Positions 1 through 7,121 of a stretch of 9,994 bases of DNA are shown in pieces. Where the stretch lies: assembly GCA_002308195.1 (NCBI GenBank), contig DBVU01000093.1, positions 1,725 through 11,718 on the forward strand, written 5' to 3'. The notes under the pieces were generated by a model. The model saw only the letters and a list, made by a program, of their open reading frames with translations. It was not told the origin of the DNA and searched no databases. Numbering within the stretch: the stretch's first letter is position 1; each line of letters opens with the position of its first letter. The stretch comes from Bacteroidales bacterium UBA1256. Its GTDB lineage: Bacteria; Bacteroidota; Bacteroidia; Bacteroidales; Paludibacteraceae. A program made the position numbers and the translations under genes.

Positions 1-2
1 GC

Positions 3-1208
3 GACACCGATGAGGTGCCGTGGCATATCGATGGTTATTATCTCAGTTCGCGTCCGCAGTTCACGCTTGATCCGCTTTTTCACTGCGGTTGCTACTATGT
101 CCAAGAGGCTAGTTCGATGTTTGTTCAACAGGCGTTGGAGCAATATGTCGACACCAATAGCATTGTGCTCGATCTCTGTGCTGCGCCGGGCGGCAAGAGT
201 ACCCTGATCAGCGAATTTCTCGGCCACGATGGTTTGCTGCTAAGCAACGAGGTAGTGCGTCAGCGTGTTTTTGTTCTCAGCGAGAATATCCAGAAATGGG
301 GCAATGGCAACACTATCGTCACTCATAACACGGCTGCCGAATACGGTGAGCGTTGTCGCCATTTGTTCGATTGCATCCTAGTCGATGCTCCTTGTTCGGG
401 CGAAGGTATGTTCCGCAAAGACGAGCAAGCGCGTAGCGAATGGAGTTTGAAAGCTGTGCGTCAGTGTGCCGAGCGCCAACGCAGTATTCTAATGGATGTG
501 TGGGATGCGCTCAAGCCGGGCGGTATACTGCTATATTCCACTTGCACCTTCAATTCCGAAGAGAACGAGAAGAATGTGGAGTGGGCAGCGGAGACGCTAG
601 GTGCCGATATCTTACCCGTTGACTATGACCCATCGTGGGGAATTGTTGCGGGGCCCATGGGCTACCATTTCTATCCGCATAAGACCAAAGGCGAAGGATT
701 CTATTTGTGCGTGCTGCGTAAGCATGAGGATGAGCCGTATGAGCCGTTCCACTTTAAGGAGCCGAAGCAACCTAAGGCTGTTCCGCATCCTGAGTTCCTC
801 AGCGAAATGCGCACCTGGTTGCAGCATCCGGATGAGTGGGCTGTGCGTTATGTAGACCGTTTTGCAACGGCCTATCCAATTAAGTATAAGGAATTGATTG
901 ATGCTTTGTCCGAACGACTGACCTGTATCTCTACGGGCTTCGGTTTGGGCGAGGAACGCGGTCGTGGCATTGCTCCGCAACATAGCCTATCGATGGCTAA
1001 GGATTTCCGCAAAGAGGCTTTCCCCAATGTGGCTTTGACTTTGGAACAAGCTTTAGCTTATCTGCGCACGGAGGCCTTGACATTGACTGATGTACCACTC
1101 GGGCTTCTGCTCGTAACCTACGAAGGCGTGCCTCTTGGTTTCGTCAAGAATGTGGGCAATCGTCAGAATAATCTTTATCCCAACGAGTGGCGTATCCGCC
1201 ATCTCTAA
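3..1208 (+). CDS. rsmF: RsmF-like 16S rRNA (cytosine-C5) methyltransferase, 5'-truncated by window
   Basis: This is the C-terminal part of a NOL1/NOP2/Sun-family SAM-dependent RNA m5C methyltransferase, which methylates a cytosine in 16S rRNA. Frame 3 is open from the window edge, so the true start lies upstream; the GTG at 15 is not the start. About the first 80-odd residues, including the N-terminal RsmF domain, appear to be missing. Visible motifs are the SAM-binding loop LDLCAAPGGKS (about 168-200), the motif IV DAPCSGEG whose Cys codon is at 393-395, and the motif VI YSTCTFN with the catalytic-type Cys at 543-545. The two cysteines are the pair expected for an m5C enzyme. The last ~100 residues, with DVPLGLLLVTYEGVPLGFVKN near the end, fit the PUA-like RNA-binding domain of RsmF. 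The family is clear; the exact target cytosine (rsmF versus a paralogue) is inferred from domain order only. The gene is convergent with the lipoprotein gene, 25 bases away. Confidence 0.9.
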   Translation, partial: DTDEVPWHIDGYYLSSRPQFTLDPLFHCGCYYVQEASSMFVQQALEQYVDTNSIVLDLCAAPGGKSTLISEFLGHDGLLLSNEVVRQRVFVLSENIQKWGNGNTIVTHNTAAEYGERCRHLFDCILVDAPCSGEGMFRKDEQARSEWSLKAVRQCAERQRSILMDVWDALKPGGILLYSTCTFNSEENEKNVEWAAETLGADILPVDYDPSWGIVAGPMGYHFYPHKTKGEGFYLCVLRKHEDEPYEPFHFKEPKQPKAVPHPEFLSEMRTWLQHPDEWAVRYVDRFATAYPIKYKELIDALSERLTCISTGFGLGEERGRGIAPQHSLSMAKDFRKEAFPNVALTLEQALAYLRTEALTLTDVPLGLLLVTYEGVPLGFVKNVGNRQNNLYPNEWRIRHL

Positions 1209-1233
1209 AATTTACTCTGATAAAGATTTTGGC

Positions 1234-2064
1234 TTATTTAATCTTTCTAGCCAAACGCACTGCACGCCCAGCCGATGGGTCGGCTTCTATCGTGCGCACT
1301 ACTTCATCGGAGAACTGCAATTGGCTCGCGTAGCAGTCATAGCCATCAGCTATACTTGAGGTCCAATAACAACCCTCATTCCCAGTCCACGTTGGTTCTG
1401 TTTTCCCTCTCCGCAAACCAGCACATGGTAGGAACACGGCTCCCGTTGCCTCTAGTTTTTCCCATTCTGCAACACTGTAGTTGTTTACCGCAAATGCAGT
1501 AGCCTCCGGAGTGAAGCGGATATCATTTGGTTGCTTCCATTTGTCGGGCAGCAATAGCAGTCCTTTTATCCCCGCCACGTATGCACGACTATACAGTTTC
1601 TTGGCATTGGGGCGTTTGTTGAGTATAAAATTCCACTCGTCACGACTCAAGGTGTACCATTGGTCTCCTCCGAAGAATCCATTCGAGGTACGTATACCCC
1701 AGTCGCGCTCTGTTCCTGTTATATCTTTCACCGTAGGGATATAGTGCTCGTAATCGCTCTGCGTGTCCCAGGGCTGTATATCTTCTGCACCTGTGGCGCC
1801 CCATCCGAACAAATCAATCCACGTAGTAGCATTCTCGCCAATCTGGGTGTTTCCTTCACCGATAATGTCGTATTGCTTCTCTGCAAAACGCCACTCTCCT
1901 TCGCTGGCTAGGAACTGCAGGTTGCCCTGGGCAAACAACACTTTATCACGCGTGCTCACCGAGAACACGCGGTCTTTGTTCTGCTTCAACTCGCCTGATT
2001 TTTCACAGGCCGTAGCGCATACAACAATAGCTAATAGGGAAAGAATTTTAACTAGCGTTTTCAT
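1234..2064 (-). CDS. Predicted lipoprotein of a Bacteroidales paralogous family, function unknown
   Basis: A 276-residue protein. Its N-terminus is a lipoprotein signal: MKTLVK, a hydrophobic stretch at residues 7-16, then ATAC with the lipidated Cys at 20, so it should be anchored in a membrane, probably the outer one. The mature part begins with a VFSVSTRDKVLFAQGNLQF-like opening and contains WRFAEKQYDIIG (about 58-69), WIDLFGWGATG (82-92), WGIRTSNGFFGGDQWYTLSRDEW (122-144), YWTSS (233-237) and the ending GRAVRLARK (266-274). I recognise this pattern from many Bacteroidales surface proteins resembling the Fibrobacter major paralogous (FISUMP) or formylglycine-generating-enzyme-like folds. 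No catalytic role is known to me and I see no enzyme motif. It has its own promoter overlapping the end of the upstream helicase gene, so it can be expressed separately. A role in surface binding is possible but unproven. Confidence 0.8.
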   Translation of the reverse strand: MKTLVKILSLLAIVVCATACEKSGELKQNKDRVFSVSTRDKVLFAQGNLQFLASEGEWRFAEKQYDIIGEGNTQIGENATTWIDLFGWGATGAEDIQPWDTQSDYEHYIPTVKDITGTERDWGIRTSNGFFGGDQWYTLSRDEWNFILNKRPNAKKLYSRAYVAGIKGLLLLPDKWKQPNDIRFTPEATAFAVNNYSVAEWEKLEATGAVFLPCAGLRRGKTEPTWTGNEGCYWTSSIADGYDCYASQLQFSDEVVRTIEADPSAGRAVRLARKIK

Positions 2065-2088
2065 GGTGAATAATGATTGTTATGGGCA

Positions 2089-2120
2089 CAAAAGTACTAC
2101 TTTTTTTTGATATGTGCAAA
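2089..2120 (-). promoter_or_regulatory. Bacteroidetes-type promoter of the lipoprotein gene
   Basis: Read on the minus strand: TTTG (2117-2120), 20 bases, then TACTTTTG (2089-2096), an exact TAnnTTTG match at the usual spacing. GTAG precedes the -7 element directly. The -33 half lies inside the last codons of the helicase gene (stop at 2097-2099). The predicted 5' leader is only about 18 bases. This identifies the lipoprotein gene as a separate transcription unit. Confidence 0.75.
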
Positions 2121-3308
2121 CTTTCGATGGAATTTTTTCTTCCTCTCCGGCTTCTGCGGTTCTTCTTTCGGTCCTTCTCCCAGTGCCTCGGGCAATGCCA
2201 TTCGTTCGATATCTTTTTTCAGGAACCGCTCTATTCTAGACCAGTAGCGAATATCGTCCGGCGAGACCAACGTGATAGCTTCGCCTTTGTTCTCCGCTCG
2301 CGCCGTACGACCTATGCGATGTACATAGTCTTCCGGGTCATGAGGCACATCATAATTGATCACCAACGGCACATCGGTCACATCTATTCCTCGCGACACC
2401 ACATCCGTAGCCACTAGCACATCAATCTTGCCATTTCTAAAATCCAACATCACCTGGTCTCGCTCGTTTTGCTCCAGGTCACTGTGCATCGCGCGCGCGT
2501 CCAATTTTAGTGTACGTAGCGTTCGCGTAAGGTCTTTCACGCGTTGCTTCTTGCCGGCAAAGATAATCACTTTCTTCAGATTCCTTCCCTGCAATGCCAG
2601 TTGCACAAAGCCCGGTTTCTGCGCCTCATAGACCATCGCACTCATCTGGTGAATCGTCTCCGGTGGGCGCGATACGGCTATCTGTACTTCTGCCGGATTG
2701 TGCATGATGCTTTTGGCCAGTTGGCGTATTTTCGGTGGCATTGTGGCGGAGAACATAATCGTCTGCCGCTCCTTTGGCAACCGACGAACGATAGTCATAA
2801 TATCGTCATAGAACCCCATGTCCAACATGCGGTCTGCTTCATCCAAAATGAAATACTTAACACCCGAGAAATCGATATCGTAGATGTTCATCTGGCTCAG
2901 CAATCGTCCGGGAGTAGCAATCACAATATCCGCGCCGCGTTGCAACCCAGTCACCTGAGTGCCCCACGCGCCATTGTCTTTTCCTCCGTAGATAGCGACA
3001 CTGGAAAACGGTACATAGAACCCGAATCCCTCCATCTGTTGGTCAATCTGTTGCGCCAACTCGCGCGTCGGAGCCATAATGATGGCATTCAGTTTGTCGG
3101 GATCGTGTTTGTCGAAAGCCAGATTGGTCAGCAGAGGAAGTATATACGCAGCCGTTTTGCCTGTGCCAGTCTGCGCACAAGAGATAACATCGCGGCCATC
3201 TAGGATAACAGGAATGGTCTTCTCCTGCACAGGTGTGCATTCGTCAAAATGCATGTCCCACAGGGCATCTAGCACCTCATCCGATAATGGCAACTCGTCA
3301 AAAAACAT
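2097..3308 (-). CDS. DEAD-box ATP-dependent RNA helicase, RhlE-like
   Basis: A 403-residue cytoplasmic helicase that unwinds RNA duplexes using ATP, likely in ribosome assembly or mRNA turnover. All superfamily 2 motifs are present: Q-motif (FDELPLSDEVLDAL through TPVQ, Gln 28), Walker A AQTGTGKT (45-52), PTRELAQQ, TPGRL, DEAD (156-159), SAT (187-189), ATDVVSRGIDV and HRIGRTAR (330-337). A short basic Lys/Arg-rich tail (KPERKKKFHRKF...KKK) follows and is a likely RNA-contacting extension. I chose ATG 3308 because homologues begin just ahead of the Q-motif and an AGAGG lies upstream. A TTG at 3332 would add eight residues and overlap the SDR stop. The ATG lies 11 bases after the SDR stop, so it is probably the last gene of that operon. 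The 3' end contains the lipoprotein promoter. Confidence 0.93.
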   Translation of the reverse strand: MFFDELPLSDEVLDALWDMHFDECTPVQEKTIPVILDGRDVISCAQTGTGKTAAYILPLLTNLAFDKHDPDKLNAIIMAPTRELAQQIDQQMEGFGFYVPFSSVAIYGGKDNGAWGTQVTGLQRGADIVIATPGRLLSQMNIYDIDFSGVKYFILDEADRMLDMGFYDDIMTIVRRLPKERQTIMFSATMPPKIRQLAKSIMHNPAEVQIAVSRPPETIHQMSAMVYEAQKPGFVQLALQGRNLKKVIIFAGKKQRVKDLTRTLRTLKLDARAMHSDLEQNERDQVMLDFRNGKIDVLVATDVVSRGIDVTDVPLVINYDVPHDPEDYVHRIGRTARAENKGEAITLVSPDDIRYWSRIERFLKKDIERMALPEALGEGPKEEPQKPERKKKFHRKFAHIKKK

Positions 3309-3319
3309 CCTCTTGTCTT

Positions 3320-4864
3320 TTACTTCTCCCAACCGTTGAATACTTCCGGTCCATAGACATTGTTCTCATCTGCTTCGTGCAGCGGAGTCCACAATTGCGC
3401 AAAGAACGGATTACGCTTAGCCTCAGCATCCCAGGCCCATGGACGTTGTTTCTCTTTCGGCTCGTGAGCATATGGATAAGGGAAACAATCGGGGCACCAG
3501 TGACCACCAAGCAAGATCAGGCGTGGACTGGCTTCAAACGTGTGACCTTCAGCGCACTGCCATTTTAGCGGCGTATCCCAATCGCCTTTCTTCATAGTCT
3601 TGTTCAGGCACTTACCGCCGCGGAAAGCAGCTACCTGTTGCATGTCTTGAATGGTGAATTCCTCGCGAGGTTTGGTCTCATCGTAACCATGGTCCATCAG
3701 CACAATCTCTTCGCTGTTGTGGCTCAGGTCCATATGTTTCCAATCGGGAATAGCCTTGTAAGCCTCCAGACTGCCGTAGTAGGCATGGATACGCTGCTCC
3801 TTATTGTTTTTGATCCACCATTGCGTGCCATGCTCTTTGCTGTTGGCCATAAACCACATAGCGGCTTTGACACAATGTGGGAAGAGTTTTGCAATGCGTG
3901 TCTTGGCAGCAAACTTGATACCACCCGGCAGTGATTCTGCTTTGGCCATTTGTGCAAAATACTCCTTGATGGGCACATTGGCACGGAAGTGCAGATAATT
4001 CTCCAGTTTATCGCCATCAGCATACCACATACCATGGAAATTGCGGGTGGTGAACCAGTTGGCATTGAATATCTTCTCCGGTTTCGGGCATCCGATACAA
4101 TCGAGCAAGAGACACTCAAACTCATAGTTGCTCAGTCTGTACTCTTTGCCGGAACCGATATTGTAGTAATTCTTCCAGAATTCTTCCGGCACCTCAGGAC
4201 GACATACGCGCTCCAGCAGACGACCGCTGTCTTCTACCGTAGCCCATTCCAACACGCCACGTACGGGCACATGGAACATAATCGGGTCGTAGTTCTTCAG
4301 AATAGCAGGGTAGAGTATGCCCGACTGGCGCAAACTAACCCATGTCTTGATTCCTGAATTGGTGATGATACGCTCTGCCAATGCTTTTGTTAATCCGTAA
4401 TGGTCGTATGCCGACACACAGATTGGATCGCCTGCACGACCCCAATGAAGCGGCTCACGGCGATCGCCCATCTGGGCCACAGAACCAATATAAACTACTT
4501 TCGGCTGCTTGTCATCCGGCTGTGCCAGAATAGCCTGCGTGATGTTTTTCGCGGCCGTGATATTGGTACGCAAAGTGGCTTTCGGACGATAGTCCGCCTG
4601 CGGCGAAACCATTCCACCTACGTGCAAAACGATGTCACTGCCCGTTACACCTTTCAGTACATCTTCATATTTGGTCAAATCGCCCCAGATAACGGTCAGC
4701 TGTGGATGGTTTGCCATCAGCGGAGCCAGCAGTTCTTTGTTCTTTTGGCTTGGGCGAGCTAAGATTCGCAGGTTGTATTTCTTTGGATAGCTCAGTATCT
4801 CTTGCATACCCGCATAACCCATTGTGCCGGTCGCGCCGGTCAGAAAAACAGTAGTCTTTGCCAT
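3320..4864 (-). CDS. Extended SDR (NAD-dependent epimerase/dehydratase family) with C-terminal zinc-binding module
   Basis: A 514-residue, probably cytoplasmic protein. Residues 1 to about 300 form an extended short-chain dehydrogenase: NAD(P)-binding GATGTMG (10-16, the GxxGxxG loop), DIVLHVGG (77-84), VVYIGSVAQMG (123-133) and the catalytic YxxxK (Tyr156, Lys160, in YGLTK). This supports redox or epimerase chemistry on a nucleotide sugar or similar substrate, but the substrate cannot be read from sequence. Residues ~300-400 are helical and I do not recognise them. Residues ~405-462 hold a treble-clef/zinc-ribbon pattern: RGGKC (Cys419), WQCAEGHTF (Cys437, His441) and GGHWCPDC (Cys457, Cys460). 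A 54-residue Trp/Pro-rich tail ends the protein. Family epimerases are usually about 300-350 residues, so the extension is sizeable. The gene follows the antiporter by 27 bases without a clear promoter. Confidence 0.85.
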   Translation of the reverse strand: MAKTTVFLTGATGTMGYAGMQEILSYPKKYNLRILARPSQKNKELLAPLMANHPQLTVIWGDLTKYEDVLKGVTGSDIVLHVGGMVSPQADYRPKATLRTNITAAKNITQAILAQPDDKQPKVVYIGSVAQMGDRREPLHWGRAGDPICVSAYDHYGLTKALAERIITNSGIKTWVSLRQSGILYPAILKNYDPIMFHVPVRGVLEWATVEDSGRLLERVCRPEVPEEFWKNYYNIGSGKEYRLSNYEFECLLLDCIGCPKPEKIFNANWFTTRNFHGMWYADGDKLENYLHFRANVPIKEYFAQMAKAESLPGGIKFAAKTRIAKLFPHCVKAAMWFMANSKEHGTQWWIKNNKEQRIHAYYGSLEAYKAIPDWKHMDLSHNSEEIVLMDHGYDETKPREEFTIQDMQQVAAFRGGKCLNKTMKKGDWDTPLKWQCAEGHTFEASPRLILLGGHWCPDCFPYPYAHEPKEKQRPWAWDAEAKRNPFFAQLWTPLHEADENNVYGPEVFNGWEK

Positions 4865-4891
4865 ATATTATAATCTTTTAACTTTTAATTT

Positions 4892-6481
4892 TCACTTTCT
4901 CATCCATCGGGTCATCCGATTGAAACGTTCCTTGGCTTTGCTTTTTACACTAGCACGCCACAGTGCCTCTTCTTCGGCTTCGTTCGTCAGTTGGCGGTAA
5001 GCGGCATTGGCATCGTGATCGCTGATAACCAACAACTGGTCGCCTACGGCCAAAGTACTATCGCCCGTTGGCACAAAGAAATCATCTCCGCGACGCACCA
5101 TAACTATCAGCGTGTGAGGGGGCATCTTCAGTTCACGTAGAGTGAAACCGCTAACGAGCATATCTTCCGTCACTTCTAGTTCGTGTGCTGTGGATTGGAT
5201 CTCATCGGGCAAATCCATGTCGAAATGAAGCAATTTGCGTGTCTCGTCAGGTGGTGTGGCCAAATCCAGTCGGCGGGCCAAAGTAGTGAGAGTTGTTCCT
5301 TGCGCCAAGAGCGAAACAATGGTGCAAAGGAATACAACATTAAATATCATGTCCGCGTTAGGAACTCCTTGTGCTTTACACATGATGGCAAAAATAATAG
5401 GTACAGCACCTTTCAACCCCACCCAACTCAGCATCAAATGATCGCGAGTGTGATAACGGCGGAATGGCCACATACAGCTCAGCACGGCTATTGGACGAGA
5501 AATCAGTATCATTACAATACTGATAATTAGGCATGGCAGCCATACTTGCAGTTGTAGCAATTCTTTCGGATGCACCATCAGACCTAACATCAGGAACATA
5601 GACAATTGACTCAACCATGTTAATCCGTTGAAGAACGCTTTGGTTTGACGTTTGCGGGTAAACTTGCTATTACCGATAATCAGTCCGCCAACATATACTG
5701 CCAAGTATGTGTTTCCTTGTAGATAATACGTGATGGAGAAAATGAAAATGCATGCGGTCAAAACCATGATGGGATAGAGCGCTTCGTTCGCCAATTGTAC
5801 GCGCCGCATCAGTAATACCAGTCCTTTGCCCAAAGCGAAACCGAGAACTGTTCCCATAACCAGTTGTACCACAATCGTTTGCACAATCGGCAGGCCTTCC
5901 ACGTGCTGTGTGTTGGCCAGTACAACACCGATGAGCGTAGTGGTCAATACGTAAGCCATCGGGTCGTTTGCTCCGGATTCCAATTCCAACAACGGACGCA
6001 GATTGTGTTTGAAACCAATATTGTGCGTTCTCATGATGGAGAACACGCTAGCCGAATCGGTAGAAGACAGAGTGGCTGCCATCAGTAGTGCCAACCAGAT
6101 GGATACGCTCGCTACCGCATTCAGCCAACCGAAGATGTAATAAATAATAACGCCCGTTATGATGCACGTCAGCAATACGCCTACTGTAGCTAGCGTGATA
6201 CCCGGACCGAGTACAGATTTGATGTCGCTGATTTTAGTGTCTAGTCCTCCGGAAAATAGAATGATACACAGAGCTAATGTGCTGAGTGCTTGCGCAGTAC
6301 CGATCTCTATCTGGATTCCGTCTCCACCGAAAAAAGCACCTACACCATCCGAGCCAAACAGCATTCCCACAGCTAGAAATAGCAACAAGGCTGGCACACC
6401 AAACTTATAGCCAATCTTATCCGCAATAATGCTGATAAAGAACAGCAACGACAATATCAACAGCACAAATTCGATCTGCAT
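4892..6481 (-). CDS. nhaP2: K+/H+ antiporter, NhaP2/CvrA type (CPA1 family with RCK_C domain)
   Basis: A 529-residue inner-membrane protein expected to exchange cytoplasmic K+ (or Na+) for H+, in volume and pH homeostasis. About twelve hydrophobic segments span residues 1-405. CPA1 hallmarks are LFSGGLDTK (75-83), LSSTDSASVFSIMR (138-151) and LESGANDPMAY (167-177), which contains the Asn172-Asp173 pair where ion and proton binding is expected; WVGLKGAVPIIFA (353-365) is also typical. Residues ~425-490 form the TrkA-C/RCK_C regulatory domain (HELEVTEDMLVSGFTLREL ... VGDQLLVISD), followed by a basic tail. Domain order and length match NhaP2/CvrA proteins. Ion preference is inferred from the family. 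The start codon is only 3 bases after the thioredoxin stop, so the two are probably co-transcribed and translationally coupled. Confidence 0.92.
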   Translation of the reverse strand: MQIEFVLLILSLLFFISIIADKIGYKFGVPALLLFLAVGMLFGSDGVGAFFGGDGIQIEIGTAQALSTLALCIILFSGGLDTKISDIKSVLGPGITLATVGVLLTCIITGVIIYYIFGWLNAVASVSIWLALLMAATLSSTDSASVFSIMRTHNIGFKHNLRPLLELESGANDPMAYVLTTTLIGVVLANTQHVEGLPIVQTIVVQLVMGTVLGFALGKGLVLLMRRVQLANEALYPIMVLTACIFIFSITYYLQGNTYLAVYVGGLIIGNSKFTRKRQTKAFFNGLTWLSQLSMFLMLGLMVHPKELLQLQVWLPCLIISIVMILISRPIAVLSCMWPFRRYHTRDHLMLSWVGLKGAVPIIFAIMCKAQGVPNADMIFNVVFLCTIVSLLAQGTTLTTLARRLDLATPPDETRKLLHFDMDLPDEIQSTAHELEVTEDMLVSGFTLRELKMPPHTLIVMVRRGDDFFVPTGDSTLAVGDQLLVISDHDANAAYRQLTNEAEEEALWRASVKSKAKERFNRMTRWMRK

Positions 6482-6484
6482 AAC

Positions 6485-6916
6485 TTACTTCTTCGCTTTC
6501 TTTCCCAATAGAAATTCATCGATAATGTTGACAATATTTTCCTTTGGATACAGACCTTTCAGCAGAATCGGCTTACCTTCCTTAGGAATATACATCACTT
6601 GCGGAATACTGCTAATGCCAAACACATAGGCCAGTTCTTTCTCGCGCTCAGTATCAACTTTGTAGAATGTGACTAGTCCGCAATAGGTCTGACTCAGTTC
6701 CTCCATGATAGGCGCCAAACGCTTGCACGGACCGCACCAAGTGGTATAGAAATCGATGACGCACGGTTTTTCGCCATCGTATTTCCATTCTTTGTTGGTC
6801 TTGTAGTCAAAAATCCGCTGGCGGAATTGATCTGTCGTTAGATATACAACATCTTCTGCCATTGTGGGCAGCAAGAGACCTATCAACAAGGTGACTGTAA
6901 TAATGAATCGTTGCAT
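6485..6916 (-). CDS. Secreted (periplasmic) thioredoxin-fold protein
   Basis: A 143-residue thiol-disulfide oxidoreductase. Residues 1-20 are a Sec signal peptide (MQRF, hydrophobic core ITVTLLIGLLL, PTMA before a likely cut at Ala20/Glu21), so it should act in the periplasm. The thioredoxin fold follows: VIDFYTTWCGPCK with the redox pair Cys61/Cys64, then VFGISSIPQVMY with the cis-Pro at 105, and a C-terminal helix with a Lys-rich end. The canonical WCGPC motif argues for a reducing-type thioredoxin rather than a TlpA/ResA protein, whose central insert is absent. Possible roles are reduction of periplasmic disulfides or oxidative-stress tolerance; the partner is unknown. It is the first gene of the minus-strand run and has a strong promoter 20 bases upstream of its ATG, giving a predicted leader of about 13 bases. 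Confidence 0.9.
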   Translation of the reverse strand: MQRFIITVTLLIGLLLPTMAEDVVYLTTDQFRQRIFDYKTNKEWKYDGEKPCVIDFYTTWCGPCKRLAPIMEELSQTYCGLVTFYKVDTEREKELAYVFGISSIPQVMYIPKEGKPILLKGLYPKENIVNIIDEFLLGKKAKK

Positions 6917-6935
6917 AATAATCTCAATTTGGGTA

Positions 6936-6967
6936 CAAAATTACTACTTTTTTCTCACATACGCAAA
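6936..6967 (-). promoter_or_regulatory. Bacteroidetes-type promoter of the thioredoxin-antiporter operon
   Basis: Read on the minus strand: TTTG (6964-6967), 20 bases, TAATTTTG (6936-6943), an exact TAnnTTTG match, preceded by GTAG. It sits 20 bases from the thioredoxin ATG and fires away from aroB. It is the only convincing promoter I see for the four minus-strand genes down to the helicase. Confidence 0.75.
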
Positions 6968-6992
6968 TAATTATGCAAAAACCACACCAAAA

Positions 6993-7008
6993 TTTGCATA
7001 TATGCAAA
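6993..7008. promoter_or_regulatory. Perfect 16-base palindrome over the aroB -33 element
   Basis: TTTGCATATATGCAAA reads the same on both strands. It begins exactly at the aroB -33 TTTG and extends into the spacer, the place where a dimeric repressor would block polymerase. A second TATGCAAAA copy (6972-6980) lies 29 bases upstream of the palindrome's right arm. That it is an operator is inference; the symmetry is seen directly. Confidence 0.4.
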
Positions 7009-7024
7009 ATTTGTAGTACTTTTG
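6993..7024 (+). promoter_or_regulatory. Bacteroidetes-type promoter of aroB
   Basis: TTTG (6993-6996), 20 bases, TACTTTTG (7017-7024), with GTAG directly ahead of the -7 element. This is the same layout as the divergent thioredoxin promoter and the lipoprotein promoter. Transcription should begin near 7030, leaving an untranslated leader of roughly 90 bases, several times longer than those predicted for the other promoters here. Confidence 0.75.
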
Positions 7025-7049
7025 TGGCGGAAATATCCACCGGAGTGGT

Positions 7050-7115
7050 CGAGAAGTTAACGAGACATAATCGAGACTTTATCGAGACATTCACGAGACA
7101 TAATCGAGACAATAT
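7050..7115 (+). repeat. Array of 11-base direct repeats in the aroB leader (consensus CGAGACATAAT)
   Basis: Five head-to-tail 11-base units run without gaps at 7061, 7072, 7083, 7094 and 7105. All five keep CGAGAC; units one and four are identical (CGAGACATAAT) and the others differ at two or three bases in the AT-rich half. A sixth, degraded unit (CGAGAAGTTAA, four differences) sits at 7050. The array ends 6 bases before the aroB ATG and starts just after the predicted transcription start, so it would be transcribed. The period is close to one DNA turn. It could be a protein-binding array on DNA or RNA, or a neutral short tandem duplication. Confidence 0.85.
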
Positions 7116-7121
7116 CCTAAC

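Noticed and set aside
1222..1246. AAAGATT/AATCTTT inverted repeat between the convergent rsmF and lipoprotein genes as a bidirectional terminator.
   Set aside because: Seven-base arms with one G:C pair and an 11-base loop, no U-run at the right place, and it overlaps the lipoprotein codons; too weak to call.
3309..3332. TTG start for the helicase that would add eight residues.
   Set aside because: It would overlap the SDR stop; the ATG at 3308 fits the usual N-terminus just before the Q-motif and has an AGAGG ahead.
4865..4891. Separate promoter for the SDR gene in the 27-base gap after the antiporter.
   Set aside because: The gap is AT-rich with an AAAAGA that suits a ribosome site, but no TAnnTTTG or correctly spaced TTTG is present.
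7029..7060. tRNA-like start: GGAGTGGTCGAGAAG fits the D-arm/A-box pattern of a serine- or leucine-type tRNA.
   Set aside because: No T-arm (GTTCGAATCC-like) sequence, anticodon stem or acceptor partner follows; the downstream bases are the 11-base repeats. Treated as chance similarity.
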